Source of the DNA: Tyzzerella sp.
GTDB lineage: Bacteria > Bacillota > Clostridia > Lachnospirales > Lachnospiraceae
Reading direction: 5' to 3'
NCBI GenBank assembly: GCA_017465565.1
Contig: JAFTWA010000007.1
Span: forward strand, 62,001-126,000
DNA length: 64,000 bases
The notes beneath the pieces are model-generated. The model saw nothing but the letters and a program-made list of their open reading frames with translations. It was not told the DNA's origin and searched no databases. Each line of letters starts with the position of its first letter. Position 1 is the stretch's first letter. The position numbers and the translations under genes are program-made. Positions 1 to 8,244 of the stretch are shown in pieces.

Positions 1-262
1 CTGCGTCAATTAATTTTGCTGGTTTCACATCTCTTGGACAACGTTCTAAACATGCAAAGCATGAGAGACATTTCCAAAGTGATTTTGAATTCACCAAGCT
101 TTCAATATCTCCGTTTTGCACGTAAGATACGAATTGGTGTGGTTTAATATCCATCTCATTGAAGGATGGGCAGGAAGCAGAACATTTTCCACATTTCATA
201 CATTTGAGTGGATTCACGCCGCTAATCTCTTTGATTTGACTGGCCTTATTTACGTGACTCAT
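1..262 (-). CDS. HdrC-like 4Fe-4S electron carrier (partial, C-terminus outside window)
   Basis: The reading frame starts at the ATG at 262 and is still open at the window edge, so about 87 N-terminal residues are visible. Two classical 4Fe-4S motifs are seen: C21-x2-C24-x2-C27-x3-C31-P and C65-x2-C68-x2-C71-x3-C75-P. This spacing is that of HdrC, the small iron-sulfur subunit of heterodisulfide-reductase-like complexes, which passes electrons between a flavoprotein and the HdrB subunit. The start overlaps the stop of the HdrB gene as TAATG, so translation is coupled. The real electron donor and acceptor cannot be told from here; the next gene to the left of the window would help. Confidence 0.85.
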   Translation of the reverse strand, partial: MSHVNKASQIKEISGVNPLKCMKCGKCSASCPSFNEMDIKPHQFVSYVQNGDIESLVNSKSLWKCLSCFACLERCPRDVKPAKLIDA

Positions 263-1056
263 TAGATTTCTACCTCCTCTTTTACTCCGAGTGCTTCAGC
301 CAAGAGTTCTGTGAAATATACAACAGGAATCTTGCCTTCTGTACTCTTATTCAAATTGTACATGCAAAGAGGACAAGCTGTAATTAACATTTGTGCACCG
401 AAGCCTTCAGCACTGTCTACAATCTTGTCACACATGTTTTTCGCCATATCTTTTTCTTTTAATGATATGTATCCGCCACAGCATTCGTTGCGGTATGGAT
501 ATACAACTGGAGTAGCTCCAATTGCGCGGATAAAATCTTCAATAATGGTTGGATTTTCCGGATTATCAAATCCTAAAATCTTTCCTGGACGAAGAAGTAA
601 GCATCCATAGTATGCTCCAATTTTCTTTCCAGTAAGTGGATTTACCACTTTTTCTTTCAGCTTATCAAAACCAACTCTGTCGCGAAGCACTTCTAAGAAA
701 TGTAGTACTTCCGTCTCGCCAGCGTATGGTTCGCTAAGCTCCATGTAGTTGTTTGCTCTTGTGCGGATATCCTCCACATTTTTCATGTCATCATTTACGC
801 GTTTTACTACGTGGTGGCATGCTGAACAAAGTGTTACTAAGTCCTGACCCTTCTCTTTTGCTGCATTCAGTGTACGAACAGAAGAAAGCTTTGAAGCAAT
901 TTCGTCAGTGCCGAGTGGATAAACGCCACCACAACACTGCCAATCTTCCACTTCTTCTAATTCAAATCCGAGTGCTTTCGCAGAAGCTCTGGCATATGCG
1001 TCCAGATCTTTCGCCTTATTTTTGAGGGTACATCCTGGATAATAACTGTACTTCAT
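262..1056 (-). CDS. HdrB-like CCG-domain protein (heterodisulfide reductase subunit B family)
   Basis: The protein has 264 residues with two cysteine-rich CCG domains: C9, C41-C42-G-G, C77 and C80 in the first half, and C152, C192-C193-G-G, C228 and C231 in the second. In this family the CCG repeats bind non-cubane iron-sulfur clusters that act on disulfides or quinone-like acceptors; similar subunits occur in HdrABC, in thiol:fumarate reductases and in type E succinate dehydrogenases. It follows the dehydrogenase gene by 38 bp and is coupled to the HdrC gene, so the three probably form one operon. This bacterium is not a methanogen, so coenzyme M/B heterodisulfide is not the expected substrate. 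Confidence 0.85.
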   Translation of the reverse strand: MKYSYYPGCTLKNKAKDLDAYARASAKALGFELEEVEDWQCCGGVYPLGTDEIASKLSSVRTLNAAKEKGQDLVTLCSACHHVVKRVNDDMKNVEDIRTRANNYMELSEPYAGETEVLHFLEVLRDRVGFDKLKEKVVNPLTGKKIGAYYGCLLLRPGKILGFDNPENPTIIEDFIRAIGATPVVYPYRNECCGGYISLKEKDMAKNMCDKIVDSAEGFGAQMLITACPLCMYNLNKSTEGKIPVVYFTELLAEALGVKEEVEI

Positions 1057-1094
1057 ATCAAATCCCTCTCCTATTTTTATAGCATTCTAGTATA

Positions 1095-2042
1095 TTAGAT
1101 TTCAATTTGTGAAATAACTGCTTTTAATGCATCTGCACTCTTTTGAAGTTTTTCAATTTCTTCATCTGTTAAATTAACATGTACTTTGCCTTGGTGTCCA
1201 TTTGGTCCAACAAGTGATAAAGTACTTAAGCACACATCATCAATACCGTATTCTCCATGCATCATAGTAGAAACTGTAGCCATTGAATCAGAAGCTGCAA
1301 CAAGTTTTTTGCACAATTGAACTACTGATGCTGATACAGCATAGAATGTTGCACCCTTGTTTGCAATAATCTTTCCGCCTGATTTTCTAACGTATTCAAT
1401 CATCGCTTCTTTATCCACTGGTTTAACATCTCTTCCCAGCTTCTTCATGGCATTTGGATATTCATCAACTGGCACTGCTGAAATATGTGCGCAGCTCCAT
1501 GGAACGAATGATGAATCACCGTGTTCCCCGAAAATATATGCATGAACGTGTTTTTGTGCGATTTCAAAATGTTCTGAAAGACCGCAGCGAAGTCTTGCTG
1601 AGTCTAAAACTGTTCCAGAACCAATAATCTGATTTTCAGGAATTCCTGAAACCTTCGTAAATACATATGTCATAACGTCAACTGGATTACTTACGATAAT
1701 GTAAATTGCATTTGGTGCTGCCTTTGCGATCTGTGGTGCAATACTTTTCAAAATATTTACGTTTGTCTGTGCTAATTCGAGTCTTGTCTGACCTGGTTTA
1801 CGCGCAATACCCGATGTAATAATTACGATGTCAGAATCTGCTGCATCCTCATAATCTCCTGCAACAATAGAGATTGGGTCTCTGAAGCATGTACCTTGGA
1901 TAATGTCCATTACTTCGCCTTCTACCTTTTCTTTGTTAACATCAATCATAACGATTTCTGATGCGATATCGTCATTTGATAAGGTATAAGCGATTGTAGA
2001 TCCTACACTTCCGGCTCCAATAATAGTAATTTTTCGTTTCAT
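1095..2042 (-). CDS. Lactate/malate dehydrogenase family, probably malate dehydrogenase (LDH-like type)
   Basis: A 315-residue NAD-dependent 2-hydroxyacid dehydrogenase. It shows the Rossmann motif G9-A-G-S-V-G14, an acidic residue for NAD binding near 34, the substrate-binding Arg87, Asp147 and Arg150, and the catalytic His174 in GEHGDS. The overall similarity is to L-lactate dehydrogenases, which is how it would be annotated automatically. However the substrate-discriminating position of the active-site loop (Gln102 in dogfish LDH numbering) is Arg81 here, within ARKPGQTR. Arg at this site is the hallmark of malate/oxaloacetate specificity. It heads an apparent operon with HdrB/HdrC-like proteins. 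I favour malate dehydrogenase; lactate cannot be excluded without an assay. Confidence 0.85.
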   Translation of the reverse strand: MKRKITIIGAGSVGSTIAYTLSNDDIASEIVMIDVNKEKVEGEVMDIIQGTCFRDPISIVAGDYEDAADSDIVIITSGIARKPGQTRLELAQTNVNILKSIAPQIAKAAPNAIYIIVSNPVDVMTYVFTKVSGIPENQIIGSGTVLDSARLRCGLSEHFEIAQKHVHAYIFGEHGDSSFVPWSCAHISAVPVDEYPNAMKKLGRDVKPVDKEAMIEYVRKSGGKIIANKGATFYAVSASVVQLCKKLVAASDSMATVSTMMHGEYGIDDVCLSTLSLVGPNGHQGKVHVNLTDEEIEKLQKSADALKAVISQIEI

Positions 2043-2058
2043 AAGTTCTCCTCCTGCA

Positions 2059-2076
2059 TTGTCTTTTTTTTAACAA
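2059..2076. promoter_or_regulatory. Possible Rex-like operator in the dehydrogenase leader
   Basis: The sequence TTGTCTTTTTTTTAACAA has one perfect half of the Rex consensus (TTGTTAA-N4-TTAACAA) and a partial second half. It lies 17 bp upstream of the dehydrogenase ATG. Rex senses the NADH/NAD ratio and often controls fermentation dehydrogenases in Clostridia. The poly-T makes a chance match possible. Confidence 0.25.
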
Positions 2077-2086
2077 TTGTTTTTCT

Positions 2087-2110
2087 AAAAAAATGAGTTC
2101 GTACAACTCA
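2087..2110 (-). terminator. Hairpin plus T-run between nudC and the dehydrogenase
   Basis: On the minus strand TGAGTT, loop GTACG, AACTCA is followed by seven T. It can end the nudC transcript. A promoter-like pair lies just upstream of it, so it could alternatively act as an attenuator of the dehydrogenase. Confidence 0.5.
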
Positions 2111-2119
2111 CTGAGTCAT

Positions 2120-2148
2120 ATAATAACATATCCCTCTATTTTATTCAA
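2120..2148 (-). promoter_or_regulatory. Candidate sigma-A promoter for the dehydrogenase-hdr operon
   Basis: Minus strand -35 TTGAAT at 2148-2143 and -10 TATTAT at 2125-2120 with a 17-bp spacer. The start point would fall about 70 bp upstream of the dehydrogenase ATG, before the hairpin at 2087-2110. Confidence 0.4.
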
Positions 2149-2197
2149 TCATCAATATACCAATTTTTGATAAATTTTTATCAATTTTTTGTGCAGT

Positions 2198-3028
2198 TTA
2201 TAGATTACCTCTATATTTGAACTTCAAAATCATCTCATTAGTAAGGCTATTGCTAACTTCCGTAACCGGAATCTCTTCCCGTTCAAACCACTCTGCCAAT
2301 GCCAGTTCCTCTTCATCCAGTGTAATTTCATCACTTCCATCCACTTCTACATAGAAACCAAACAGCAGTGTGTCTGTCACGGACCACGGCTGGCTTTTGT
2401 AATATGTAATATTTTTAACCTTTAGCCCAACCTCTTCCATGACTTCTCTTTTCACAGTTTCTTCGATACTTTCGCCAATCTCAGCAAATCCTGCAATGAG
2501 GGCATACCTTGTATGTTCCCGCCCTGCATATTTTGACAATAACAGACGATTTCCATTGGTCACTCCGACAATGACCGCCGGGCAGATTTTCGGATACTCC
2601 ATCTGTCCGCATTCTTCACAGCGGACCATTCTTTCTTTTTCGTCGTGTTTCATCAGCTTGCCACATTTTCCACAATACTTATGGCTCTTGTACCACCCAT
2701 AAAGCTGGGAAGCCGTAACTCCTGCGAATGCAAGATACTGCGGATTAGCTGTTCTTAATTCTTTTCTTCCATACAACTGATAATCCGTCATCTCAATATC
2801 ATCTAAAAGATAGAATCTCATATCATCAATGGAAAATAAAAATGTATATTCTTCATATATAAATGGATTCTTCTCTTCCAGTTCCTGAAATGTCGGAAAA
2901 GAAATCTCGCCTGCTTCTACTTTCACTGCAAGCTTACCTTTGTTAAAGACCATTGCAAAACTATCGCCAGATGGTTTTTCTGGTCTATATTCATTATGAT
3001 ACACGTGGGGTGCAATATCTTGAATCAT
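2198..3028 (-). CDS. nudC: NAD(+) diphosphatase / NAD-capped RNA decapping Nudix hydrolase NudC
   Basis: A 276-residue protein with the NudC layout: a variable N-terminal domain, a zinc ribbon (C119-x2-C122 and C137-x2-C140), and a Nudix box at 180-202 (G180, then the REVMEEVGL core). After the Nudix box it has SQPW at about 215, the start of the NudC signature; the usual continuation PFPxS is changed to SVTDT here. The family hydrolyses NADH/NAD to NMN and AMP and removes NAD caps from RNA. The start is supported by AAAGGAG upstream. It is divergent from the D-2-hydroxyacid dehydrogenase. Confidence 0.9.
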   Translation of the reverse strand: MIQDIAPHVYHNEYRPEKPSGDSFAMVFNKGKLAVKVEAGEISFPTFQELEEKNPFIYEEYTFLFSIDDMRFYLLDDIEMTDYQLYGRKELRTANPQYLAFAGVTASQLYGWYKSHKYCGKCGKLMKHDEKERMVRCEECGQMEYPKICPAVIVGVTNGNRLLLSKYAGREHTRYALIAGFAEIGESIEETVKREVMEEVGLKVKNITYYKSQPWSVTDTLLFGFYVEVDGSDEITLDEEELALAEWFEREEIPVTEVSNSLTNEMILKFKYRGNL

Positions 3029-3075
3029 CTTATCTCTCCTTTCTCACAAATTTATTCTACCACATTCGATGTAAA

Positions 3076-3104
3076 TTGACATCCATTTTTCTTCTCTATA
3101 TAAT
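3076..3104 (+). promoter_or_regulatory. Strong sigma-A promoter for the D-2-hydroxyacid dehydrogenase
   Basis: Consensus -35 TTGACA (3076-3081), 17-bp spacer, consensus -10 TATAAT (3099-3104). A perfect 14-bp palindrome TAAGCATATGCTTA (3104-3117) covers the expected transcription start and may be a repressor operator. Confidence 0.85.
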
Positions 3105-3138
3105 AAGCATATGCTTACAGTATACGGAGGATGTTCTT

Positions 3139-4071
3139 ATGAAAATTGTTTTTTTGGATGTGAAAACCATCGGAGAGGATATCGATTTGTCTGGTTATGA
3201 TAAAGTGGGAGAAGTGGTAAAATACGACTTCACAACTCCAGAGCAGATGCCTGAACGAATCAAGGATGCAGATGTGATTGTGCTTAACAAAGCACCTGTA
3301 AATGAAATGACTATCGGTTCTGCTGAAAACTTAAAATTGGTATGTGTAACTGCAACTGGCACAAATAATCTAGACAAAGAATATCTAGATAAGCATGGAA
3401 TCGCATGGCGCAACGTGGCTGGCTACTCTACAGAATCTGTAGCACAGCACACCTTTGCAATGCTCTTCTATTTGTTAGAAAAATTAAGCTACTATGATGC
3501 TTACGTAAAAGAAGAACGATATGTAAATGATACGATATTCACTCACTTTGCAGAGCACTGGAATGAAATATGTGGCAAGACCTGGGGAATTATCGGACTT
3601 GGAAATATCGGACGCAGAGTTGCTGACATTGCGAAAGCGTTTGGGGCAAATGTAATTTACTATTCGACTTCTGGGAAAAATAATCAAGAAGGATATACGA
3701 GAGTAGATTTTGATACGCTGCTCAGTACTTCTGATATTGTTTCTGTTCATGCACCGCTTACAGCCGAGACAGAAAATTTGATGAACAAAGATGCCTTTGC
3801 TAAGATGAAACCAAGTGCTATCTTCTTAAATCTTGGCCGTGGAGCCATTGTGGCAGAACAGGATATCGCAGATGCACTGAATAATGGACAGATTGCCGCA
3901 GCCGGGCTGGACGTACTATGCGCGGAACCGATGAGTGCTGAGAATCCATTACTTCATATCAAGGATAGTAAGAAGCTTCTTATTACACCACATATCGCAT
4001 GGGCTAGTACGGAAGCTAGAACAAAGCTTATGGATCTTGTACTTAAAAATATTAAAGATTATTTCGCATAA
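3139..4071 (+). CDS. D-2-hydroxyacid dehydrogenase (glycerate/hydroxypyruvate reductase type)
   Basis: A 310-residue NAD(P)H-dependent dehydrogenase. The ATG at 3139 is chosen over the longer open frame because GGAGG lies 8 bp upstream and the promoter at 3076-3104 excludes earlier starts. It shows the dinucleotide motif G153-L-G-N-I-G158, the catalytic triad Arg234 (NLGRGAIV), Glu263 and His285 in the TPHIAW context. A Trp two residues after the catalytic His is common in the glycerate/hydroxypyruvate reductase group. The exact substrate is not determined by sequence. The gene is monocistronic: it has its own promoter and terminator. Confidence 0.85.
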   Translation: MKIVFLDVKTIGEDIDLSGYDKVGEVVKYDFTTPEQMPERIKDADVIVLNKAPVNEMTIGSAENLKLVCVTATGTNNLDKEYLDKHGIAWRNVAGYSTESVAQHTFAMLFYLLEKLSYYDAYVKEERYVNDTIFTHFAEHWNEICGKTWGIIGLGNIGRRVADIAKAFGANVIYYSTSGKNNQEGYTRVDFDTLLSTSDIVSVHAPLTAETENLMNKDAFAKMKPSAIFLNLGRGAIVAEQDIADALNNGQIAAAGLDVLCAEPMSAENPLLHIKDSKKLLITPHIAWASTEARTKLMDLVLKNIKDYFA

Positions 4072-4073
4072 TC

Positions 4074-4108
4074 AAAAAGAATCTCACTTCAAGCGTGAGA
4101 TTCTTTTT
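4074..4108. terminator. Bidirectional intrinsic terminator
   Basis: A perfect 14-bp stem (AAAAAGAATCTCAC / GTGAGATTCTTTTT) with a 7-nt loop lies between the convergent dehydrogenase and lysC. The T-rich arm on each strand lets it serve both genes. Confidence 0.9.
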
Positions 4109-4137
4109 ATATGTAATCTTTCTTATATCATCTTTTC

Positions 4138-5349
4138 TTACACATCTCCAAGTGCAAATTTTTCGTGAATTGCAAGTGTCGCTCTGTCCACATCTTTTTC
4201 ATCAATAAGTACTGTAATACGAATTTCTGATGTGGAAATCATATTGATATTGATTCCATAGTTGTACAGTGCCTCAAACATCTGCGATGCAACACCTGGA
4301 TTACTCATCATACCAGCTCCAACAATTGCAACCTTTGCAACCTTTGCGTTATGCTTGATTTCTTGAATGGTAAGCGACTCTTTATTTTCTTCCAAGACGC
4401 GAAGTGCATCCTGCAAATCATCCTGTGAAACAGTGAAAGAAATATCCTTCGTTCCCTCACGTCCTACTGACTGCAAAATAATATCAATATTGATATTGTT
4501 CTTTGCTAATCTGTGGAAGATTTTAAAAGCTGTACCCGGCTTATCTTTTACCCCGATTACTGAGATTCTCGCCGTATTCTTATCTGATGCAACACCAGTA
4601 ATTAACATTTTTTCCATTTTTACTACCTCCTTGACAACCGTTCCTTCTGTTTCGTTCAAACTAGAGCGTACCACCATCTGTACGCCATATTTTTTTGCCA
4701 TCTCTACTGAACGGTTATGCAGGACCTTTGCGCCCGATGTGGCAAGTTCTAACATTTCATCATATGTAATCTCGTCCAGTTTTCTCGCATTTGGCACGAT
4801 TCTAGGGTCTGCCGTAAATACACCATCTACGTCTGTGTAGATTTCGCATTTATCTGCATGAAGTGCCGCTGCCAAAGCTACTGCCGTTGTATCCGAACCG
4901 CCACGTCCAAGTGTGGTATAATCCTCATGCTTGTTTATACCCTGGAAGCCTGTGACAATTACAATTTTTCTAGCCTCTAGTTCGTTTGTAATACGCTCAG
5001 AATCAATACGTTTGAATCTCGCATTCCCATGACGTGAGGAGCTGTTCATCTTCACCTGAAATGCATTCAAAGAAATAGCAGGAACATCCATCGCCTGCAT
5101 TGCCATGGCCATCATTGCAACGGAAACCTGCTCGCCAGTGGTAAGAAGCATATCCATCTCTCTCTTAGAAGCATTTGGGTTAATCTCCTTCGCTTTCGCA
5201 AGCAGTTCGTCCGTTGTTTTTCCCATTGCGGAAAGAACTACAACAACGTCATGTCCTTTTTTATAATCCTCTATGCAGCGTCTGGCAACATTGAAAATTC
5301 TTTCTTTGTTCGCAACAGAGCTGCCTCCAAACTTCTTTACGATTAACAT
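4138..5349 (-). CDS. lysC: Aspartate kinase
   Basis: A 403-residue aspartokinase, which makes aspartyl-4-phosphate, the first step to lysine, methionine and threonine. The N-terminal kinase domain has KFGGSSV (6-12) and the GRGGSDTT phosphate-binding loop (148-155); the C-terminal ~150 residues form tandem ACT domains that bind amino-acid effectors for feedback inhibition. It is the last gene of the hom cluster and lies 9 bp after the apgM-type gene. Linkage with hom suggests control by threonine, but the effector cannot be read from sequence. Confidence 0.95.
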   Translation of the reverse strand: MLIVKKFGGSSVANKERIFNVARRCIEDYKKGHDVVVVLSAMGKTTDELLAKAKEINPNASKREMDMLLTTGEQVSVAMMAMAMQAMDVPAISLNAFQVKMNSSSRHGNARFKRIDSERITNELEARKIVIVTGFQGINKHEDYTTLGRGGSDTTAVALAAALHADKCEIYTDVDGVFTADPRIVPNARKLDEITYDEMLELATSGAKVLHNRSVEMAKKYGVQMVVRSSLNETEGTVVKEVVKMEKMLITGVASDKNTARISVIGVKDKPGTAFKIFHRLAKNNINIDIILQSVGREGTKDISFTVSQDDLQDALRVLEENKESLTIQEIKHNAKVAKVAIVGAGMMSNPGVASQMFEALYNYGININMISTSEIRITVLIDEKDVDRATLAIHEKFALGDV

Positions 5350-5358
5350 CGTTTCCTC

Positions 5359-6561
5359 CTAATTGTTCAATAAATAATCCATCAATTTATAACCATCTTT
5401 CCAGACGATACCGCTGGCCTCACCTGTTTTTTCGGTATACATTTCCTGACTACCTAGTTTTTTCTGATTGTCATACAAGAGGTATGGAACTGGTCCAGTC
5501 GTATGAGTGCGCACCCGGATTGGCGTTGGGTGGTCTGGTAAGATTAAGATTCGATAATCTTCCTCCGACTCATCCATTGCTCTTATGAGTGGCTGTACAA
5601 TCAGGCGGTCGATATTCTCAATCGCCTGTATCTTTTCATTTACAAGTCCCTGATGTCCCATCTCATCCGGTGCTTCTACATGGATATAGACAAAATCATA
5701 GCCGTCATTTAAGAGCGCATTTCTCGCCGCTTCCATCTTGCCTGTATAGTTGGTGTGTAAGCCGCCATTTGCACCTTCCACAATGATATTATCCATTCCT
5801 GTTCCCACAGCGATTCCTTTTAATAAATCTACTGCAGAAATCATTGCCCCGCGTTTTCCTGTCTTTTCTTCAAAATTCTGAAGCGCTGGTCTTGTGCCTG
5901 CTCCCCAGAACCATGCTGAGTTCGCCGGATTAAGCCCTGCCTCCTTACGGGCAATGTTAATTGGATGATTTACCAGAATCTCATAACTCTTTTTCATCAT
6001 TTCCCGAAGCACTTCATCTTCTGGAAGATACTCGCCAATTGTTCTTGTTAAAATATCATGCGGCGGCGTAAGCTCTACTACTTTTCCATTCCTCCACACT
6101 AAAAGATGACGGTAACTCGTTCCAACATAGAACTCGTATCCCTCTTTTTTCAGACCCTCTTTCAGTGCTTCCAAAAGAACAGCCGCATCTTCTGTGGAAA
6201 TCTCACTGGAGCTGTGGTCGATAATCTTCTTTTCTTCGTACACCTCTTCCTCTTCAGACAGGGTTACGATGTTGCAGCGCAGAGAAACGTCTGTTTTTTC
6301 CATATCCACTCCAATGCTGAGTGCTTCTAGTGGTGAACGTCCTGTATAATAAATCTTCGGATTGTACCCCATTACAGACAGGTTTGCTGTATCACTTCCT
6401 GGTGCCATTCCTTCTGGAACCATGTATGTAAGTCCAACCTCGCCGTCCTTTGAGAGTGTATCCATACCAGGCTTAACCGCCACTTCAAGTGGTGTCTTTC
6501 CGCCAAGTACCTCTAACGGCTCATCCGCCATTCCATCTCCTAATACGATAATATATTTCAC
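5359..6561 (-). CDS. ApgM-type 2,3-bisphosphoglycerate-independent phosphoglycerate mutase family; possible homoserine kinase
   Basis: A 400-residue member of the alkaline phosphatase superfamily, archaeal-type iPGM (ApgM) branch. Metal-binding LGDGMAD (7-13), the catalytic Ser56 in PGSDTANLS, HVEAPDEMGHQG and LPDHPTP near the C-terminus are all present. The formal annotation is phosphoglycerate mutase. However it is placed between homoserine dehydrogenase and aspartate kinase, 22 bp after hom and 9 bp before lysC, and no GHMP-type thrB is in the cluster. Relatives in such clusters have been proposed to be an alternative homoserine kinase. Family assignment is sure; the function as homoserine kinase is inference from context. 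Confidence 0.85.
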   Translation of the reverse strand: MKYIIVLGDGMADEPLEVLGGKTPLEVAVKPGMDTLSKDGEVGLTYMVPEGMAPGSDTANLSVMGYNPKIYYTGRSPLEALSIGVDMEKTDVSLRCNIVTLSEEEEVYEEKKIIDHSSSEISTEDAAVLLEALKEGLKKEGYEFYVGTSYRHLLVWRNGKVVELTPPHDILTRTIGEYLPEDEVLREMMKKSYEILVNHPINIARKEAGLNPANSAWFWGAGTRPALQNFEEKTGKRGAMISAVDLLKGIAVGTGMDNIIVEGANGGLHTNYTGKMEAARNALLNDGYDFVYIHVEAPDEMGHQGLVNEKIQAIENIDRLIVQPLIRAMDESEEDYRILILPDHPTPIRVRTHTTGPVPYLLYDNQKKLGSQEMYTEKTGEASGIVWKDGYKLMDYLLNN

Positions 6562-6583
6562 GCTATCACGTCCTTCTTACCGG

Positions 6584-7798
6584 TTATTCTACTCGAATCA
6601 TATGACAGATTTCTGGGAACTGTGCTGCACATTTTTCATAGCATCCTTCACTCATTACTTCTGTCACAAATCCAAATTCATTTTCTTCGCCTTCTAATGT
6701 TACTACTTCAATTGCACCAAACACTTCTTGAAGTTTGTCTTTTAGTGCAGCTGCTGTGCCATTTACACGAACGAAGAATTTCTTCTTTGTTTCTGACTTT
6801 TCTTCTAATTCTAATTTTTCTGTTGTCCATGTAGACATCATGCTGCGGTTTGGATTTTTTGCCGCTTCTACGATGTCACCAACTACGGCGCTGGCTGTTG
6901 GAAGCTTTCCTGCACCGCTTCCATAGAACATGGAATCACCAAGCATATTTCCTTTTACGAAAATCGCATTGAATACATCCTCGATGCTATAAAGCGGATG
7001 ACTCTTTGATACCAAACATGGTGCAACGATTGCACAAAGCTTTTCGCCAGAACGTTTGCAGGAAGCAAGAAGTTTAATCTTCATACCCATTGCCTTTGCA
7101 TACTGAATATCTTTTAATGTGATATTTGTAATACCTTCTGTATAAATGTCTTCAAAGTCAACTAATTTACCAGAAATGATAGACGAAAGAATTGCAATCT
7201 TTCTGCAGGCATCATGTCCTTCTACGTCAGCACTTGGGTCGCGTTCTGCATAGCCCATAGCCTGTGCTTCCTTAAGAACTGCATCGTAATCAGCATTTTC
7301 GTTGTACATCTTACTCATCATGTAGTTTGTTGTACCATTAAGGATACCTGTAATTTCTACGATTTCATCCCCTGTTAAAGATGATGTGAGCGGACGTATA
7401 ATTGGAATACCGCCGCCAACACTCGCTTCATATAAGAAATTAATATTCTTTTCCTTTGCAATTGCAAGAAGCTCTGCACCGTGTTTTGCAACAAGTGCTT
7501 TGTTCGATGTTGCAACACTCTTACCTGCAAGTAAGCTTCTCTTAACAAATGTATACGCTGGCTCAATGCCGCCCATTACTTCTACTACAATTTTTACCTC
7601 TTCATCATTTACGATTTGCTCAAAATCATGCACGATTAAATGCTCTGCTAGTGTTCCTGGAAATTCACGCAAATCTAATACATATTTAATATCCAGTTCT
7701 TCTCCAACTCTTTTATTGATTAATTCTTGATTTGTTTTTATTACTTCTACTACTCCTGAACCTACTGTTCCGTAACCTAATACTGCTATCTTTATCAT
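6584..7798 (-). CDS. hom: Homoserine dehydrogenase
   Basis: A 404-residue enzyme reducing aspartate semialdehyde to homoserine. It starts with the nucleotide-binding motif GYGTVGSG (8-15), has the family signature region GILNGTTNYM and YAERDPSADVEGHDA, and ends with a ~70-residue ACT domain (after KKKFFVRVNG) that would bind a feedback amino acid, usually threonine. The start overlaps the stop of the upstream ACT-domain gene by 4 bp (ATGA), so the two are co-translated. It belongs to the secA-prfB-ACT-hom-apgM-lysC run. Confidence 0.95.
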   Translation of the reverse strand: MIKIAVLGYGTVGSGVVEVIKTNQELINKRVGEELDIKYVLDLREFPGTLAEHLIVHDFEQIVNDEEVKIVVEVMGGIEPAYTFVKRSLLAGKSVATSNKALVAKHGAELLAIAKEKNINFLYEASVGGGIPIIRPLTSSLTGDEIVEITGILNGTTNYMMSKMYNENADYDAVLKEAQAMGYAERDPSADVEGHDACRKIAILSSIISGKLVDFEDIYTEGITNITLKDIQYAKAMGMKIKLLASCKRSGEKLCAIVAPCLVSKSHPLYSIEDVFNAIFVKGNMLGDSMFYGSGAGKLPTASAVVGDIVEAAKNPNRSMMSTWTTEKLELEEKSETKKKFFVRVNGTAAALKDKLQEVFGAIEVVTLEGEENEFGFVTEVMSEGCYEKCAAQFPEICHMIRVE

Positions 7799-8244
7799 AA
7801 CGTTAACTCCCTGCCTAAAATTTTCAAGTATTGAACACCTTGATGTTCCTCTAATTCCTCTATCATATCCGACAGATTTCCTGTCGTAGATAACACTTCC
7901 ATACTAAGACTTAAGGTTGCAAGCCCGTTAATTGGAATACTCTGATGGATGGTCAAAATATTTGCCCCATATTTTGCGATTGTCTGTAAGACATCCGCAA
8001 GTATTCCCGGCCTGTCATCCGCCTGCACAAGTAATGTGATGGTCTGCCCCTTTTCATGTTCATGAAATGGTAAAATATCGTCTTTGTATTTATAAAAAGA
8101 ACTGCGGCTGATTCCAACCTGCTCGGTTGCTTCCTGCACCGACATATTTTCATCGGCACTCAGCAGTCTTTTTACTTCTACTACTTTTAAAAGTACCTCT
8201 GGCAGCGCTTTCTTTTTCACCACGAAATATTTTGTCTTATCCAT
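7795..8244 (-). CDS. ACT domain protein of the PheB/UPF0735 family
   Basis: A 149-residue protein. The N-terminal half contains a short helix-turn-helix-like stretch (VQEATEQVGISRSSFYKYKD, about 37-56), the C-terminal half is an ACT domain with the GILADVLQTIAKYGANI core. This layout is the PheB/UPF0735 family, repeatedly found upstream of homoserine dehydrogenase in Firmicutes. It is probably an amino-acid responsive regulatory protein, but the target is unknown. Its start overlaps the end of prfB by 8 bp and its end overlaps hom by 4 bp. Confidence 0.85.
   Translation of the reverse strand: MDKTKYFVVKKKALPEVLLKVVEVKRLLSADENMSVQEATEQVGISRSSFYKYKDDILPFHEHEKGQTITLLVQADDRPGILADVLQTIAKYGANILTIHQSIPINGLATLSLSMEVLSTTGNLSDMIEELEEHQGVQYLKILGRELTL

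Noticed and set aside
2953-3138. N-terminal extension of the D-2-hydroxyacid dehydrogenase
   Set aside because: It runs through nudC's start and the strong promoter at 3076-3104; the ATG at 3139 has the ribosome binding site.
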